DNA of 64,000 nt from Mycoplasmopsis bovis 8790 (GCF_005061465.1 NZ_LAUS01000008.1:62001-126000); one strand, 5' to 3'; positions 31,060-44,655 are shown, counted from the first letter of the stretch. A program made the numbers and translations. The notes: generated from the sequence alone by a model not told the origin.

Positions 31060-34000
31060 TTAAAAAAGAGTTAGTTGATCTGAATCGTTTAAGCTATCTA
31101 AGATCTTCATTTGGTTCATAGTATCAAAAACAGTTTTGGAAACACCTGTTCTAGTTTTAAAGTCTTCCTTAGAAAGAAAAGGTTTTTCTTCTCTAGCATT
31201 AACTATATCATTTGCTTTAACTGTTCCCAAACTCTCAATTGTTGAAAAAGGCGGTATTAGACATCCCTTTTCTTTATCAATAAGCCATTTTTCAGCTTGT
31301 GATTTATCAATATCCACATTTGATATATAAAAGCCTCTTGCATATAATTCTTCAGCTACTTCAAAAACGCCAATAAGATCGTTTTCTTTATTACTTCTGT
31401 CTTCAGTTTTCTTTAACTCATAAAGCCTTTTTGAAACCTTAATTCCATTAGGTTTATCAATCATATTCTTAATATCATCTGCTTTTGAATGAGCAGTAAA
31501 GTAGCTTGCATAAAAAGCCAATGGTTCATATAGCTTAAATCAAGCAATTCATAGTGCCATGGTTACATATGCTGTAGCATGCGCTTTAGGGAATAAATAT
31601 TCAATTTTTTGCATACTCTTTATAAGTCAGTTTGGAACATTATGTTTTTCTAAGAGCTCAACTTCTTCATTTGATAAGCCTTTGCCTTTTCTAACTTTTT
31701 CCATTAGTGTAAACGATATTAAAGGCTCGATACCTTTTGCAATTAACATAGGCATAATGTCATCTCTACAACAAACAACTTCATTTAGTTTGCGACCTTT
31801 TTCTAAAACTAATTCATCAGCATTATTAATTCAAACATTAGTTCCGTGACTAAGACCTGAAATAGAAATTAAGTCTGCAACAGTTTTTGGTTTGATGTCA
31901 TTAAGCATTTGTCTAACAAATGATGTACCAAATTCAGGCAAACCTATAGCGCCTGTTTTTTCGTTCGAAATTTGCTCTGGACTAATGCCTATTGGTTCGG
32001 TTGAACTAAAAAGTTTTATAACATTTTGATCATTCTTAGGAACGTCATAAATATTAATGCCAGTGTACTGCTCTAGTAATTTTATAGATGTAGGATTATC
32101 ATGGCCTAGAATGTCAAATTTTAATACATTATCATGGATGGCTTTGTAGTCAAAGTGCGTTGTTAGTCAAGATGAACTTTGGTCATTTGCTGGGTAATTT
32201 ATAGGGGTAAAATCAAAAATATCAAATTGCTTAGGAATTATAATAATTCCGCCAGGGTGCTGGCCTGTTGTTCTTTTAACATCTTTAATTCTGTTTGCTA
32301 AAAATTCAACAAAAATCTGTGGAATAGTTTGTCTAGTTTGCTCAGCATATGACTTAACGTATCCAAAAGCAGTTTTTTCTGCCACTTTAGAAATAGTTCC
32401 AGCTCTAAATGTATGGCTTTCGCCAAAAAGTCTACGAATTTCTTCGTGTACAACACCTTGAAATTCCCCGGTAAAGTTAAGATCAATATCAGGAACTTTA
32501 TCAGCATTAAATCCTAAAAATGTTTCAAAAGGAATGCTTTGGCCATCACCTTTTATAAGCGTATTACACTTTGGACAAGGCTTATCGGGCAAATCGTATC
32601 CGCTAGTTACACCAGGAGCATTAGCTATTTCAAAATATTTACAATTAGGACAGCAATAATGCGGTATCAACGGATTAACTTCAGAAATTCCAATTAGTGA
32701 TGCAACAAATGATGACCCTATAGAACCTCTGCTACCAACAATAAATCCTTGATCAATTGAAAGCTTAACCAGCTTATAACTTATTCAATAAATTACATCA
32801 AAACCGTACTTAATAATAGGATTAAGTTCCGAATCAATTCTTTTTTGAATTATTTCAGGAAGTTTCTCTCCGTATTTTGCATATGCATTTTTATAGACTA
32901 AATCATGCAATTTTTTCTTAGAATCATCAAATTCAGGTGTAAATAAACCTGATTTAATTACCTCAATATTTTCAGCCATATTAGCAATTAACTGAGTATT
33001 ATCTATGACTAATTCTTCTATTAGCTTTTTATCTTGTAAAAATGCAAATTGCTCAAGCATTTCTTCAGTAGTTAAAAAGCGTTGATTTGGTATGACTAGT
33101 CTTCCTTCTTCGGCTTTTTTATAGTCAAATAAGTAATGTCTAGCATTCTTTATTCCTTTTGCATAAACAAGAGATTTAAAAAATTCTTGATCTCAAGGGT
33201 CTAAATACTTAACATCCGCTGTTGCAATAAAAATCTTAGAATGTTTTTTCGCTTCATAGATAATTTCACTCAAGGCGTTTTGCAACTGATTTATGGTTAT
33301 AAATCCGTATTTTATTCAGTGTTCAAAACACTGAGGGGCAGGAATTTCAATAAAATCATAAAGTTTAAGCTCATTTATAAAATCATCATGAGATGAGTAA
33401 AAATACTTATCAATTAATAGGCCTTTTAGTGTCCCAGAACCAACTAAGATATCTGATCTATTCAAAGATGCAAAGTCATCCTTGAATGTTATTGGACCAT
33501 TAATATATTTTTTGGTTAGGCAATCAGTTATTAGCTCAAATTGTTTCTTTAATCCCTGATTATTTAAAGCAATTGTTGAAACTTCATACCCATGCATTTT
33601 TGCATAAAGTTCGTTAGAAGAATACTTGCTTAAGTCATCAAAAGTGAAGATACTCTTCGCATTCAATTCTGAAATAATATTGACTCATACATTTGCCAAA
33701 ACCTTAGCATCATAATCCCCACGGTGAGCAACATTCGGATCATAAACAACACCAAGCCTTGACGCAACATCTTCTAATTTGTGCCGTTTATAGCCAGGAA
33801 AGCCAATTCTAGATGCTACCAGAGTGTCAATAACTGTGACTCTTGGAAATTGCATATTATTGAGTCTAAATTGTTCCTTTAAGAAGTTAAAGTCAAATTT
33901 TGCATTATGTGCAATAGCTATTTTTCCGTCTAAACAATCGTAAATTTTTTCTAGACCTTCTTTTATATCAAGCCCTTCAGAATCAAGCATTTGCTGTGTA

Positions 34001-35436
34001 ATCCCAGTTAATTCAGTAGTAAAACTACCAATTTTATCTTTTGGCTTAATAAAAAACTGAGTTACTTTTCCTACTTTTAAATCCTGATTAATATCGACTG
34101 CACCAAATTCGATTATTTCGTGGAATTTTGGACTTAATCCTGTTGTTTCAATATCAAATGAAACATATGGATAATCTTTAAAACTGCCTTCAGGAATTTG
34201 ACCTAAAATTGCATCATTTGCTTTATTTATAGTAGTAAAAGCAGTTCCATATATAGCCTTAATTCCTGATTTTTTTGCTTTATTGAATAATTTTGGATAG
34301 CCTTGCGCACCATCAGTGTCCATGATGCCGATTGCCGGCATTTTTCATCTTTTAGCTCTTTCAACAAAATCATCGGCATTAAAAAGGCCATCCATTGTGT
34401 TCATTTTTGTTGAAATGTGTAACTCAACTCTTTTTCTATTCTCTGGTGCTTTATCTTCATTTATGTTCAGTGGACAAGTTGTTAATTCCAGCGAATCAAC
34501 ATAGACAAAAAAGTTATTTCCTTTAATCTTGTCACCACTTGGAATTGAACCTTTAACCTTGACTCAGGATTGGTTTTCAGGGTTAATTAGATTTTTTTGC
34601 TCATTGCTTAATCAGTCAGTGTCTAAAAATCACATACAATTAACAGCGCTCTCAAAGTCACTTACTTTGAACTGAATAGTTAAGCGTTTGTTTTTAGAAA
34701 AAGTTTTTTTAGAAGCGAATAATAGACCGACAAATTCTACATTAACTCTGCTTGGCACATCATTCAAATCTTTAATAGAGTACTTGGTATAGCTTTTGTT
34801 AAGATTCCTCTTTATCCTTAATGGATTACTACTATTATTTTCATATGATGTAGATGATTGGTCTAATTCAATCATTTTTTTAACAAGTTCTCTTTTTATT
34901 TTTTCAGATTCTTTCGTATTTAATGATGAATTTTGATCAGTAGAAGTTAGGTTGGTTGCATAGTTATATGAAAAATTAAGCGTTGCAAAACCATATTCTT
35001 TAAGCTTGTTTAGTAACTTATCTAGCAAAATTCCATACTGATTCTCGAAATCCCTATCAATATTTTCAAAATAGGCATTATTGTCTCTTACTACAAATTT
35101 ATTTTCCCAATTAATCTGTTTTAAAGGCATAAAACGTGTTTTGTCAATTATTTTGTTAACAAAACATAGAATGTTTTCTTTGTTATATGAATCACTAGAA
35201 AAGACAAATGAAACATCTCATTTGTCTCTATTTGATCTTATAAATGATTTTAATTTTCTTACTGTTTCATATGAAATAAGATTTTTAAAACGGAATTCTA
35301 GCTTCAATTTATCATTTGAATTTTCATCATAATTAAGATTAAAAAGAACCAGTTCGGTTCCTTCTAGCTCGTCATTAATTCCTATGTTATTAGCTTTGCA
35401 AAATGCTTGAAATCTTTTATAACCTACAGAACTCAT
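31060..35436 (-). CDS. polC: DNA polymerase III alpha subunit, PolC type
   Basis: Replicative polymerase with built-in proofreading; 1458 residues, typical of PolC. In order: N-terminal domain, OB fold, split PHP domain (VELHISTKMNTMDGL), a DEDDh exonuclease inserted in it (YVSFDIETTGL...HNAKFDFNFL...HRGDYDAKV), the second PHP part, and the polymerase with a zinc-binding CPNCKYFE...CPKCN segment and PDIDLNFTGEFQ. The PHP metal motif HxH reads HIS here, and the usual TDH reads MDT, so that domain looks inactive. About ten TGA codons read as Trp. TATAAT lies six bases before the ATG, with no ribosome site. Confidence 0.96.
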
Positions 35437-35442
35437 ATATAT

Positions 35443-35448
35443 ATTATA
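35443..35448 (-). promoter_or_regulatory. -10 box placed for a leaderless polC mRNA
   Basis: TATAAT on the minus strand separated from the polC ATG by only ATATAT. Normal spacing would start transcription at or next to the A of the ATG. Confidence 0.55.
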
Positions 35449-35561
35449 TTGATACTAATAAGATATATAAATTAATTTATTTATTTTTGTTTAATAATAT
35501 ATAACTATTGAATTGTTAATTTACCAAAAACACTATTTTATAGTTATTTTAGAAAATATGT

Positions 35562-36542
35562 CTAAAGTAAAATAACTCCCTGTTTCTCAAAAAGTGCTCT
35601 GTGTTCATCTGGTCAAACGCTTGCCTGAACTTCACCTATGTGTTTCTTTTCTAATAAGAACATACTTAATCTGCTTTGCCCAATACCACCACCTATTGTG
35701 TAAGGTAATTTTTGACTTAATACTAACTTGTGGTATTCACCCATATCACTATCATTTTTTCTAGAAATTTTAGCCTGTTTAGCTAGCGAATCGCTATCAA
35801 CCCTTATTCCCATTGATGAAATTTCTAAGGCTGCATCATTAACTTTATCATAAAAAACGATGTCGCCATTTAGTTCCCAATCATCATAGTCAAATGCCCT
35901 TTTTGAGTGCGGTAATCCATCAGGCAAAGTGTGACCTATTTTGTAAATAAAAACAGCCCCATACTTTTTGGCAACTATATTTTCTCTCTCCTCAGGACTT
36001 ACATTTGGAAACTTTCTGTATAGCTCTTCTGAGTTAATAAATTTTATTTCAGATGGCAATTTTTGAGATAATACAGGATATTTAAAATTGATTTTGTTTT
36101 CAACATATCTGATTGATTTATAGATTGTTTCGACAATTTTTTTCAAAAAATCTAGGTTTCGATCTTCTTTGTTAATAATTAATTCCCAATCTCATTGATC
36201 AACATATAATGAATGCTTGTAGTCTACTTCATCATCCTTGCGAATTGCATTCATATCTGTTCATAATCCTTCGCCTGGTAAGAATTTGTATCTCGACAGA
36301 GCTGATCTTTTTCACTTAGCAAGAGAGTGCACAATTTCTATGTTTTCTTTTCATTTATTTGGTGAGAAAATAACTGGAATATCACCATTTAAGCCATCAT
36401 TAATTTTCGAATTTGAAGTAACAAATAAAGGGGCAGAAACTCTTGTTAATTTTAACTCTTGGTTAAGTTTTTTTGTAAACGCAAATTTAAGATCTTGAAT
36501 AGCTTGTTGCGTTTCTTTTAGAGTCAGTTTAGATTTATACAT
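35562..36542 (-). CDS. asnA: Aspartate-ammonia ligase (asparagine synthetase A)
   Basis: ATP-dependent enzyme that makes asparagine from aspartate and ammonia, built on a class II synthetase fold. 326 residues, normal for AsnA. Seen: N-terminal TQQAIQDLKFAFTKKL, RVSAPLFV, SLYVDQWDWE, KIGHTLPDG, and the C-terminal motif 3-like GGGIGQSRLSMFLL. The ATG overlaps the end of the PQ-loop gene. Several Trp are TGA. Confidence 0.95.
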
Positions 36543-37299
36543 ATTTTTTCTCCACTACATTTTCATTGGTATTGTTTATTTTATTTAGCTTAGCTTGATG
36601 CATCATTTTTATTAATAAAAATGAATATAAGAGTAATGATAAAACTTGCCATATTAGAGCGCTTATTAATTGTGAAGCAATTCCAGCATTGATTATAAAA
36701 AACACTCAATATAAAGTTCAAAATATATTAGCTAAGATGAATGTTCAAACCATTGAAGCTGACATTCCTGAATAATCCCTAGAATCTATTGCCTTCAATA
36801 CCTGAGGCAGGAATGCAAATGTTGTAATTATTGGAACTATTTGAGCAATACTCATTTGTGCAATTTGAGGTATTTTTCACTCTAAAACTAATGCTGAAAT
36901 TGACAAGCTAATTACAAAAATTGAAAGCAAAAGTGATGAAAACAAGACGATTCATTCATTTCTTTTGCGTTTAGGATCGCTTGAATATCTATAAGTAAGT
37001 CATAATGTAAAAACATAAATTAAAGAGCAAATGCAATTAGATATTACAATAGCAAACATTTTTTGAACTGGATCAAAAGCACCTAAAAATATTCATGAAA
37101 GTATTCCGAATAAAAACATTCAGTATGAATAATACTTAACATTTCCAGTTTTCTTGCACTTGTATAGATGAATGGCTTGTGGAAGACCTAAAATAAGGGT
37201 CATTGACATTCCTAAAAATCCAAATATTATTACAAGTCATGCTGAAATAACATTTGATCCATTGACAAAAAAAGCACTATAAATTGCATCTATGTTCAT
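36535..37299 (-). CDS. PQ-loop repeat membrane protein
   Basis: A 254-residue protein with about seven membrane segments and two PQ-loop motifs: LPQAIHLYKCKKTG in the first half and LPQVLKAIDSRDYSG in the second. The family includes SWEET-type sugar carriers and lysosomal amino-acid exporters; the substrate here is unknown. It overlaps asnA by eight bases, so an amino-acid-related cargo is possible but only inferred. Several TGA-encoded Trp occur in the membrane helices. Confidence 0.8.
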
Positions 37300-37382
37300 A
37301 GTAAATATTATAAAAATATTAACAAAAAAATAAAGCAAGAAAACATAATTGATTCGTTGCTTTATTTGGCTGTTTTATAGAA

Positions 37383-38204
37383 TTACTGGGATTTTATTGT
37401 GCTTGCTATATCCATTACTATTTCATTAACTTTATTCGCTTTTTGGAAAAATACAGCATGACCGCATTCATCCAAAGCATAAGGAGTTATGCTTGGTATA
37501 TCATCAATTAGTTTAAGCATTTCCGCTTCAGTAGTAAATTGGCCATTTTTAGCATAAATTAGTGTATATGGCTTTTTAGCACTGTGATATAGTGGTTTTA
37601 GAACATTATCTAGGTAAGATGTATTAAAAAATTGATTGTCAACAATGTGTGAAAACATCTTTTTGGTTGCTTCTCTGTTTTGTACATCCTGCATTGCAAA
37701 TGCTTGTATACCTTTTATGTAAAATGGATTAGGATTGTACACTAAAGCCTTATATGACTCGATTGCATCTTCAATACTCTCAGGCAGCATTCATTTCTTG
37801 CCATCACTAAAGCCTGCATTAAGTTTTGCATTGTAATTAAATGGTGCCACCAAAATGAGCTCTAAAACATTTGATAATTCAAAACACATTAAAGACACAG
37901 CAGCGCCCATCGAGTGTCCCATTAACATTACTTTTTTATTTGGTAATACTCTAGTTATAAACTCTCTCACTACTTCAGCATAAAATTCAATTGAGTATTC
38001 TCCTAAAATGCTACTTGATTCGCCACAACCAGGCAAGTCTAATGCATAAATAGCATAATTTCTGTTTTTTATGCTTATGAGTGGTTGAATTGTTTTAGAT
38101 CTATCTTTGAATCCATGAACAAATAAAAGAACTGGAACGTCATCTGGTGCATCTTCATAGATGTAATGAATTTGTTCATTTTTAATTAAAACTGTACTAT
38201 TCAC
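37383..38204 (-). CDS. Alpha/beta-fold hydrolase
   Basis: A 273-residue serine hydrolase. Seen: the HGF oxyanion segment (LLFVHGFKDRSK), DLPGCGESS, the nucleophile elbow MGHSMGAAVS, and the catalytic His in ECGHAVFF. The substrate is unknown; esterase or lipase activity is the usual guess. The likely start is GTG at 38204, three bases after the lplA stop. It joins lplA in one transcript. Confidence 0.85.
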
Positions 38205-38207
38205 TTC

Positions 38208-39188
38208 TTACCCTAAAATTATTTTGATAATTTCATCTTCTGTTAGAGTACCAAAGTAGTTTTCTATATCAATTTTTGTTAAAACTTCTCTAACTGATTT
38301 TTCATCATAACGTATACCTTTGAATAAAGGTTCTACATCTCTAATATCTTTTTTACTTAAGAAATCACCAGCAAAAATAATGTCTTTGATAATAGAGTTT
38401 TCTATTGTGCCATAAACTGTAACAAGCCCGCCTGGGAATTTTTCAGTTTTTGTATATGTGAAGTTTGCTGAACGATCGTATATTCATTTTTCTGAGCTAA
38501 ATAGACTTCTTAGATCTTCAAATCTTTCAGCATATTTTTCGTATGGAATTTCTTCTAATGTGCAGTTTTCATTTTCAACAAAGAATTTAACTAAAGCGTC
38601 TTTAAATTCATCAACTGTCATTTTTTTAGGCAATAGGTCATTGATATTTGCAACTCTAGAACGAATTGATTTAATGCCTTTTGATTCAAATTTTATTTTG
38701 TTTGGATTAAGCGCTTTCGATAATATTGTCATATCAACATCAAAAAGTAATGTTCCGTGTGAAACTATTCTTTTGCCACTAATGTATTGTGCATTGCCAC
38801 TTATTTTGCATCCATTAGCATGAATGTCATTTCTGCCATGAAATTCAGATTCTAATCCTAATGAGTTTAGGAAATTAATAATTGGTCTAAGGAACTTCAC
38901 ATAGCTATTATCATCAGATTTATCTGAAATAAAACTAAAGTTTAGGTTGCCTAAATCGTGATAAACAGCACCGCCACCTGATTTTCTTCTTGCTAATACT
39001 ATTTTGTGATCTCTTACATACTCACGGTTAATTTCTTCATAAGCATTTTGGTTGTTGCCAATGATTATTGCATTTGCATGTTGATAAAGCACTAAAACAT
39101 CGCCGGTGATTGATGGATCTTCCATTATTAAATTTTCATAAGCCAATGTTTCATATGGCGAATTGCTTTTAACAATATAAATTTTCAT
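38208..39188 (-). CDS. lplA: Lipoate-protein ligase A
   Basis: Activates scavenged lipoate with ATP and attaches it to lipoyl domains. 326 residues, normal for the two-domain LplA. Seen: ENLIMED, the lipoate-pocket motif RRKSGGGAVYHDLGNLNFSF, GRNDIHANGCKISGNAQ, and a C-terminal accessory domain with EKFPGGLV. It implies that a lipoylated protein exists in this organism, yet the E2/E3 genes at 0-2.6 kb show no lipoyl domain. Confidence 0.95.
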
Positions 39189-39309
39189 ATAACTCCTATT
39201 TTGAATTGTAGTTTATATATTAATTTTATTACTTTATAGTTTTCTTAGTTACAAATTAGCATATTGATAATATGTTTTAAGCATTCACGGCTTTTTTATA
39301 GAGATAAAC

Positions 39310-39338
39310 AAAAATTCCGAGCGTTGCTAGGAATTTTT
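39310..39338 (-). terminator. Terminator after yidC
   Basis: AAAAATTCC / GGAATTTTT stem (9 bp) with an 11-base loop, T-rich on the minus strand, five bases past the yidC stop. Confidence 0.75.
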
Positions 39339-39342
39339 AAAA

Positions 39343-41508
39343 TTATGCTTTGTGTTTGTCTAAATATTTTCTTCTGTAGTAAGCTGATTTCTTAAATTGA
39401 TGAATACTTAGTGTCTGAATGATTGTTCATAATCCAGAAATTATTCAATAAACTTGAAGACCAGCCGAGAATATTAGAGTTACAAAGAAGAAGACAATAG
39501 TCATTATCCGTTGAGTTCTATTTGCTTTTTTAAGTGCTTTTTCTTCCTCAAGACTAGTCCGTTCTTTGAATTTCTTCCTGTTCAGGATTTGAGGAAGGAA
39601 CTGTGCTACACCTTGTACAATAGCAACAACTAAAAGAACCCCTAAGTATTGCCACTCTCCTGAGAAGAATAATCTCCGTCATGATGTTTCAGCAAATGAG
39701 ATGCCCAATCACACAGTAGATTTAAATTCAGGTAGGGATTGAATAACCCGCCACATCATAATAAAGATAGGTAGGGAAATTAGCATTGTTACAAAAGCAT
39801 CAAATGGGTTAATACCGTGTTTTTTATAAAGCTCGGCAACTTCTTGTTGTTGTCTAGCTTTCATTTGTTTATTGTTTTTAAACTCGGCATATTTTGCATC
39901 AATTTTTGCTTTTTTCGACTTCAACTCTTCTTGCTTAGACTGGTTGACAGTTTGCTTAAATGTTATTGCCAACATTGCACTACGTAAAATAATTGTCAAC
40001 ACTAAAATTACTATAATTGTTCCCCAGCCTCCTAAATGAGACAAGCTTGTTGACAAGTGAGCTGATAATCAAGCTGTTGGGAATACTAACAATCCATAGA
40101 ATGGCCCTAGTTTTCAAGCATCAGCTCAGCTATAAATAACTCTCTGTGGCTCATCGCCTGCATATGGAATCTTAACTGCATCATTTAGATTAATTGTCAT
40201 TGATGAGTATGGTGCAGGGGCAAGAAGTCTGCTCGAATTTCTGAGTTGTTCGTTCAGGGTTGTTATTTTTTTCTTTAAATCAGTAGCTTCTTTACTGTTT
40301 TTATCATTAATCTTATTATAGTCATTGCTTAAGCTATTAATTTCTTCAATAACCGAATTTTTAACAGGTGAAATTTGATTTAATGCACTAAAGTTTAACT
40401 CATTCGCATATTTGTTTAAAGCTTTATTATAGTACTTAAGGGCATAAAACACATTAGGTGCAAACTCTAACTCATTAGATTTTTTATTCTTGATTTTATC
40501 AACAAAGTATTTATTGAAACCGTTGTAGTCAGCAGAATAATTTGCATCTTTCAATGTTTTCTCAACTTGAGATAATGCCTTTTTATAAAACTTAGACTTA
40601 TTTGAATAGAATGTGTTTGTTGCTAACGTTTCAAAAATGTCTCTTCTGAATTTAGCAAAACCTATGAAGTCATTTCTATTTGCAAAGGTTAGATAAGACA
40701 ATTCTTTATCATAGATAAACGCATTATTATCTTTCTTCTTTTTATTATCATTGCTGCTATTAGGCTCTAAATTGCTTAAGAATTTGCCCTCATTAATCAA
40801 TTTTGTGCTATTAGGATTTATTTTAAAGACATTTTTGTCTTTGTCATAAACAAAATTAGCATCAAAATCAAAACTTGGATCAATTAATAGTCATTCTTTA
40901 TATTCATTTGGTTTATAAATTGTTTTGTAACTGCTTTTTGCATTGTCATCTTCAACTGGTTGCACTGCAAAAAGGTAATTATTTGAGTTATCGCCAGTAC
41001 CTTTAATAATAGGTTGGTTATCTCATAATTTTTTATCATGATCTCTTAGCTGAATAGCTACGTTTCAATTTTTATAAGCACCATAGCTACCTTGATGAGC
41101 ATTTCTAAGATTTTTTATAATTTCGCTGTAATTCTTGTGTGACAAGTGGAAGTTTGCACCATCATTTTTTTCAAAATATAATTGATCGTCATTTTTAAGA
41201 TCAATGTTAATTTTATTGTCTCTTAAGTGGACGTTTTCTTCTTTACTTAGCTTCTGAGAAGTATCTAATGTTGTCACGTGTGGACTAACATTTTCCTTGC
41301 TTGTATAAAACTCAATACCATTTCCAGTGTAGTTAGACGACTTAACAACACAACTTTGGACGCACCCTGTCATTGCAATACCAAAAAGTAGGACATAAAA
41401 GACAATTTTTATTCAGAATCACACTTTTTTTCAAGTGCTTTTCTTTTTTTCTTTTTGTCTGTCCTCATTGGAGAAATAATTGAAGTTATTTGATCTATAT
41501 TCTTTCAT
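39343..41508 (-). CDS. yidC: Membrane protein insertase YidC with a large extracytoplasmic domain
   Basis: Inserts and folds membrane proteins. 721 residues, about twice the usual Gram-positive size. A first membrane segment (~residue 30-50, KIVFYVLLFGIAMTGCVQSC) is followed by ~400 hydrophilic Lys/Asn-rich residues. The conserved core then starts at GPFYGLLVFPTAWL, with the hydrophilic-groove Arg in LTIILRSAML, the coiled hairpin EELKSKKAKID...QQQEVAELYKKHGINPF, and further membrane helices to the basic C tail. Many Trp are TGA. It follows rnpA by 13 bases in the usual rpmH-rnpA-yidC order. Confidence 0.92.
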
Positions 41509-41521
41509 TTTCCAACTTCTC

Positions 41522-41845
41522 TTAACTTGTTTTTAATTTATTGAAAAGTTTTTGGGTTGCATTAAACTTAGCCACAAACTTTTCTTTTAAAAATTCTTTG
41601 CGCAAAATTAAAACACAATGAAATTTCAAATCATAGACATTTAGTTTATGAATGATTGCTTTAACTTGCCTTTTGTAATAATTTCTGAAAACTGCATTGC
41701 AAAATTTTTTAGGAACAGTTATACCTAACTTAAAGCTTGGTGCTTCCTTGTAGTACAAAACTAAAAAATTATTTGCATATTGCTTTTTAGATTTAATTAT
41801 TTTGTCAAATTCTCAACTTTTTTGAAGTCTAAATTCTTTTTTCAT
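41522..41845 (-). CDS. rnpA: Ribonuclease P protein component
   Basis: Small basic protein that helps the RNase P RNA cleave tRNA 5' leaders. 107 residues. Seen: N-terminal KKEFRLQKSWEFDKII (Trp from TGA), KLGITVPKKFCNAVFRNYYKRQVK, which carries the RNR-like basic motif of the family, and HCVLILRKEF. Lies between rpmH and yidC. Confidence 0.93.
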
Positions 41846-41858
41846 GGGGTGTTAAAAA

Positions 41859-42008
41859 TTATTTATCGTCAGAAACAGTGAGTCTTTTTCTTCCTTTAGC
41901 TCTTCTAGCAGCTAAAACTTTTCTACCATTTTCAGTAGCCATTCTAGCACGAAAGCCATGAACTTTTGCTCTTTGTCTTTTCTTAGGTTGATATGTTCTT
42001 AAACTCAT
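41859..42008 (-). CDS. rpmH: 50S ribosomal protein L34
   Basis: A 49-residue, very basic protein. Seen: [19 protein letters not shown] and [20 protein letters not shown], which are diagnostic of L34. The ATG follows ACAGGAGGCAAT, the strongest ribosome site in this part of the window. Confidence 0.98.
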   Translation of the reverse strand: MSLRTYQPKKRQRAKVHGFRARMATENGRKVLAARRAKGRKRLTVSDDK

Positions 42009-42321
42009 ATTGCCTCCTGTTAAAAATTTAATGTTTAAAGTTAGTAATGGTTAATATTATATAGTAAACTGCAAGATTTCAAATTATAAACATAACAATT
42101 TGTAAGTACTATAAATTCAATAATATTTTTTCTTATAAGCCTATAAAACAACCGTTTAAGTAAAAACTATATAAGCATTTTGTGATTATTTCTTCTGCGC
42201 AACTGTTTTATCATCAAAAACTTTGGTTTGACAAATAACTATGAAATTAGTTGTGAAAATAGCATTGACTATGAAAGCATAAAAAGTGTTTATAAATCCT
42301 AATATTGATATAATACAAATT
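42009..42321. promoter_or_regulatory. Divergent promoter region between rpmH and the glycosyltransferase gene
   Basis: A 313-base AT-rich stretch. It holds a TATAAT at 42056-42061 (minus, for rpmH) and a TG-extended TATAAT at 42309-42314 (plus). In many bacteria dnaA and oriC flank rpmH, but no TTATCCACA-like DnaA box and no dnaA gene were seen here. Nothing else stands out. Confidence 0.6.
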
Positions 42322-43353
42322 ATGATTCAAAAAAACAGGAAAAAGTCTAAAAGTGGTGACATTAATAATCCAAAAATTAGTGTTCTAATTCCTTGTTTTA
42401 ATATTGAAAAAAAATCATATTTTTCACTTAAAAATGTTTTGAAAAGCACATATAAAAATTTAGAAATTATTTTGCTTAATGACTACTCAACTGATAATAC
42501 CTTGCAAATAATTAATGACTATGCAGCTAAAGATTCTAGAATTAAAGTCTACGATCTAAAGGATTATCACGAGCATGTTGGAATAGGTTTTAACAGACAC
42601 TTTTTAATTGAAAAATCAACTGGTAAATATTTTATTTTTGTTGATGACGATGATAAGTTACACAGAAATGGAATTAAGATTTTTGTTGATAATTTGGATG
42701 ATGACTATGATGTCCTGGTTGCTGAAGCTTTATATAGTTTCGAAGCTTCCAAAAACTTTAGAGTTTTAGTTCCTGAAACCCCGCATTTTACTAACTATGA
42801 TACTAATTCTCCAATTGAACACTACTATAATAACACTTCAGTTCCTTGGGGTAAGATGATAAAGAGAAGCTTTTATTGCAAAATTGTTGAGAAATATAAC
42901 AAAAAATTTTCAGGTGGCATATATGAAGACATTAGATTTATGCATATGCTATTTTTTACAAACCCAAAGTTTAAAAAAATTAAAAAGAAAGTGTATACAT
43001 ACCAAATTAGAAAAAATTCGTCTGCTACAAACCTAGATGAATGAGCTAATAAATTAGAATTGCTTTTTTCATCATACGAAGGTGTTTTTAAAGAAATTAC
43101 TGAATTAGGATTATTGCATAATGAAAAAATTATTAGCCTAATGAAAAAAAGTTTGTTTGTGCAATTGACTTCACTTTGCTACTTACTTTGTATTTTACAA
43201 ACTAGAAGCAAGAAGAAGGCAATGAGAGAATTTAGCTCTACTAAGCTTAAAGAATTTAGTAAAAATAATAATGTTGATGTATCTCCGCCAGCTAACTTAT
43301 CGCTGTTGTCTTTAACAATATACAAGTCATCAATAAAATACTTTAAGTTGTAA
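42322..43353 (+). CDS. Family 2 glycosyltransferase
   Basis: A 343-residue GT-A fold enzyme that would add a sugar to lipid or surface glycan. Seen: the nucleotide-binding start KISVLIPCFNIE, LLNDYSTDNTL, the metal-binding FVDDDDKLHRNG, and EDIRFMHMLFF, which holds the likely base. The C terminus is basic and lacks clear membrane helices. The ATG at 42322 lies eight bases after TATAAT and has no ribosome site; a GTG at 42286 upstream would start before the promoter. Confidence 0.85.
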
Positions 43354-43383
43354 AATTATTATAAAAGTAAAATTAGAGGTTTT

Positions 43384-44652
<1,269 letters not shown>

Positions 44653-44655
44653 TCT

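Noticed and set aside
42009-42321. Possible oriC next to rpmH
   Set aside because: No dnaA or dnaN gene and no DnaA-box-like TTATCCACA cluster was seen in the spacer.
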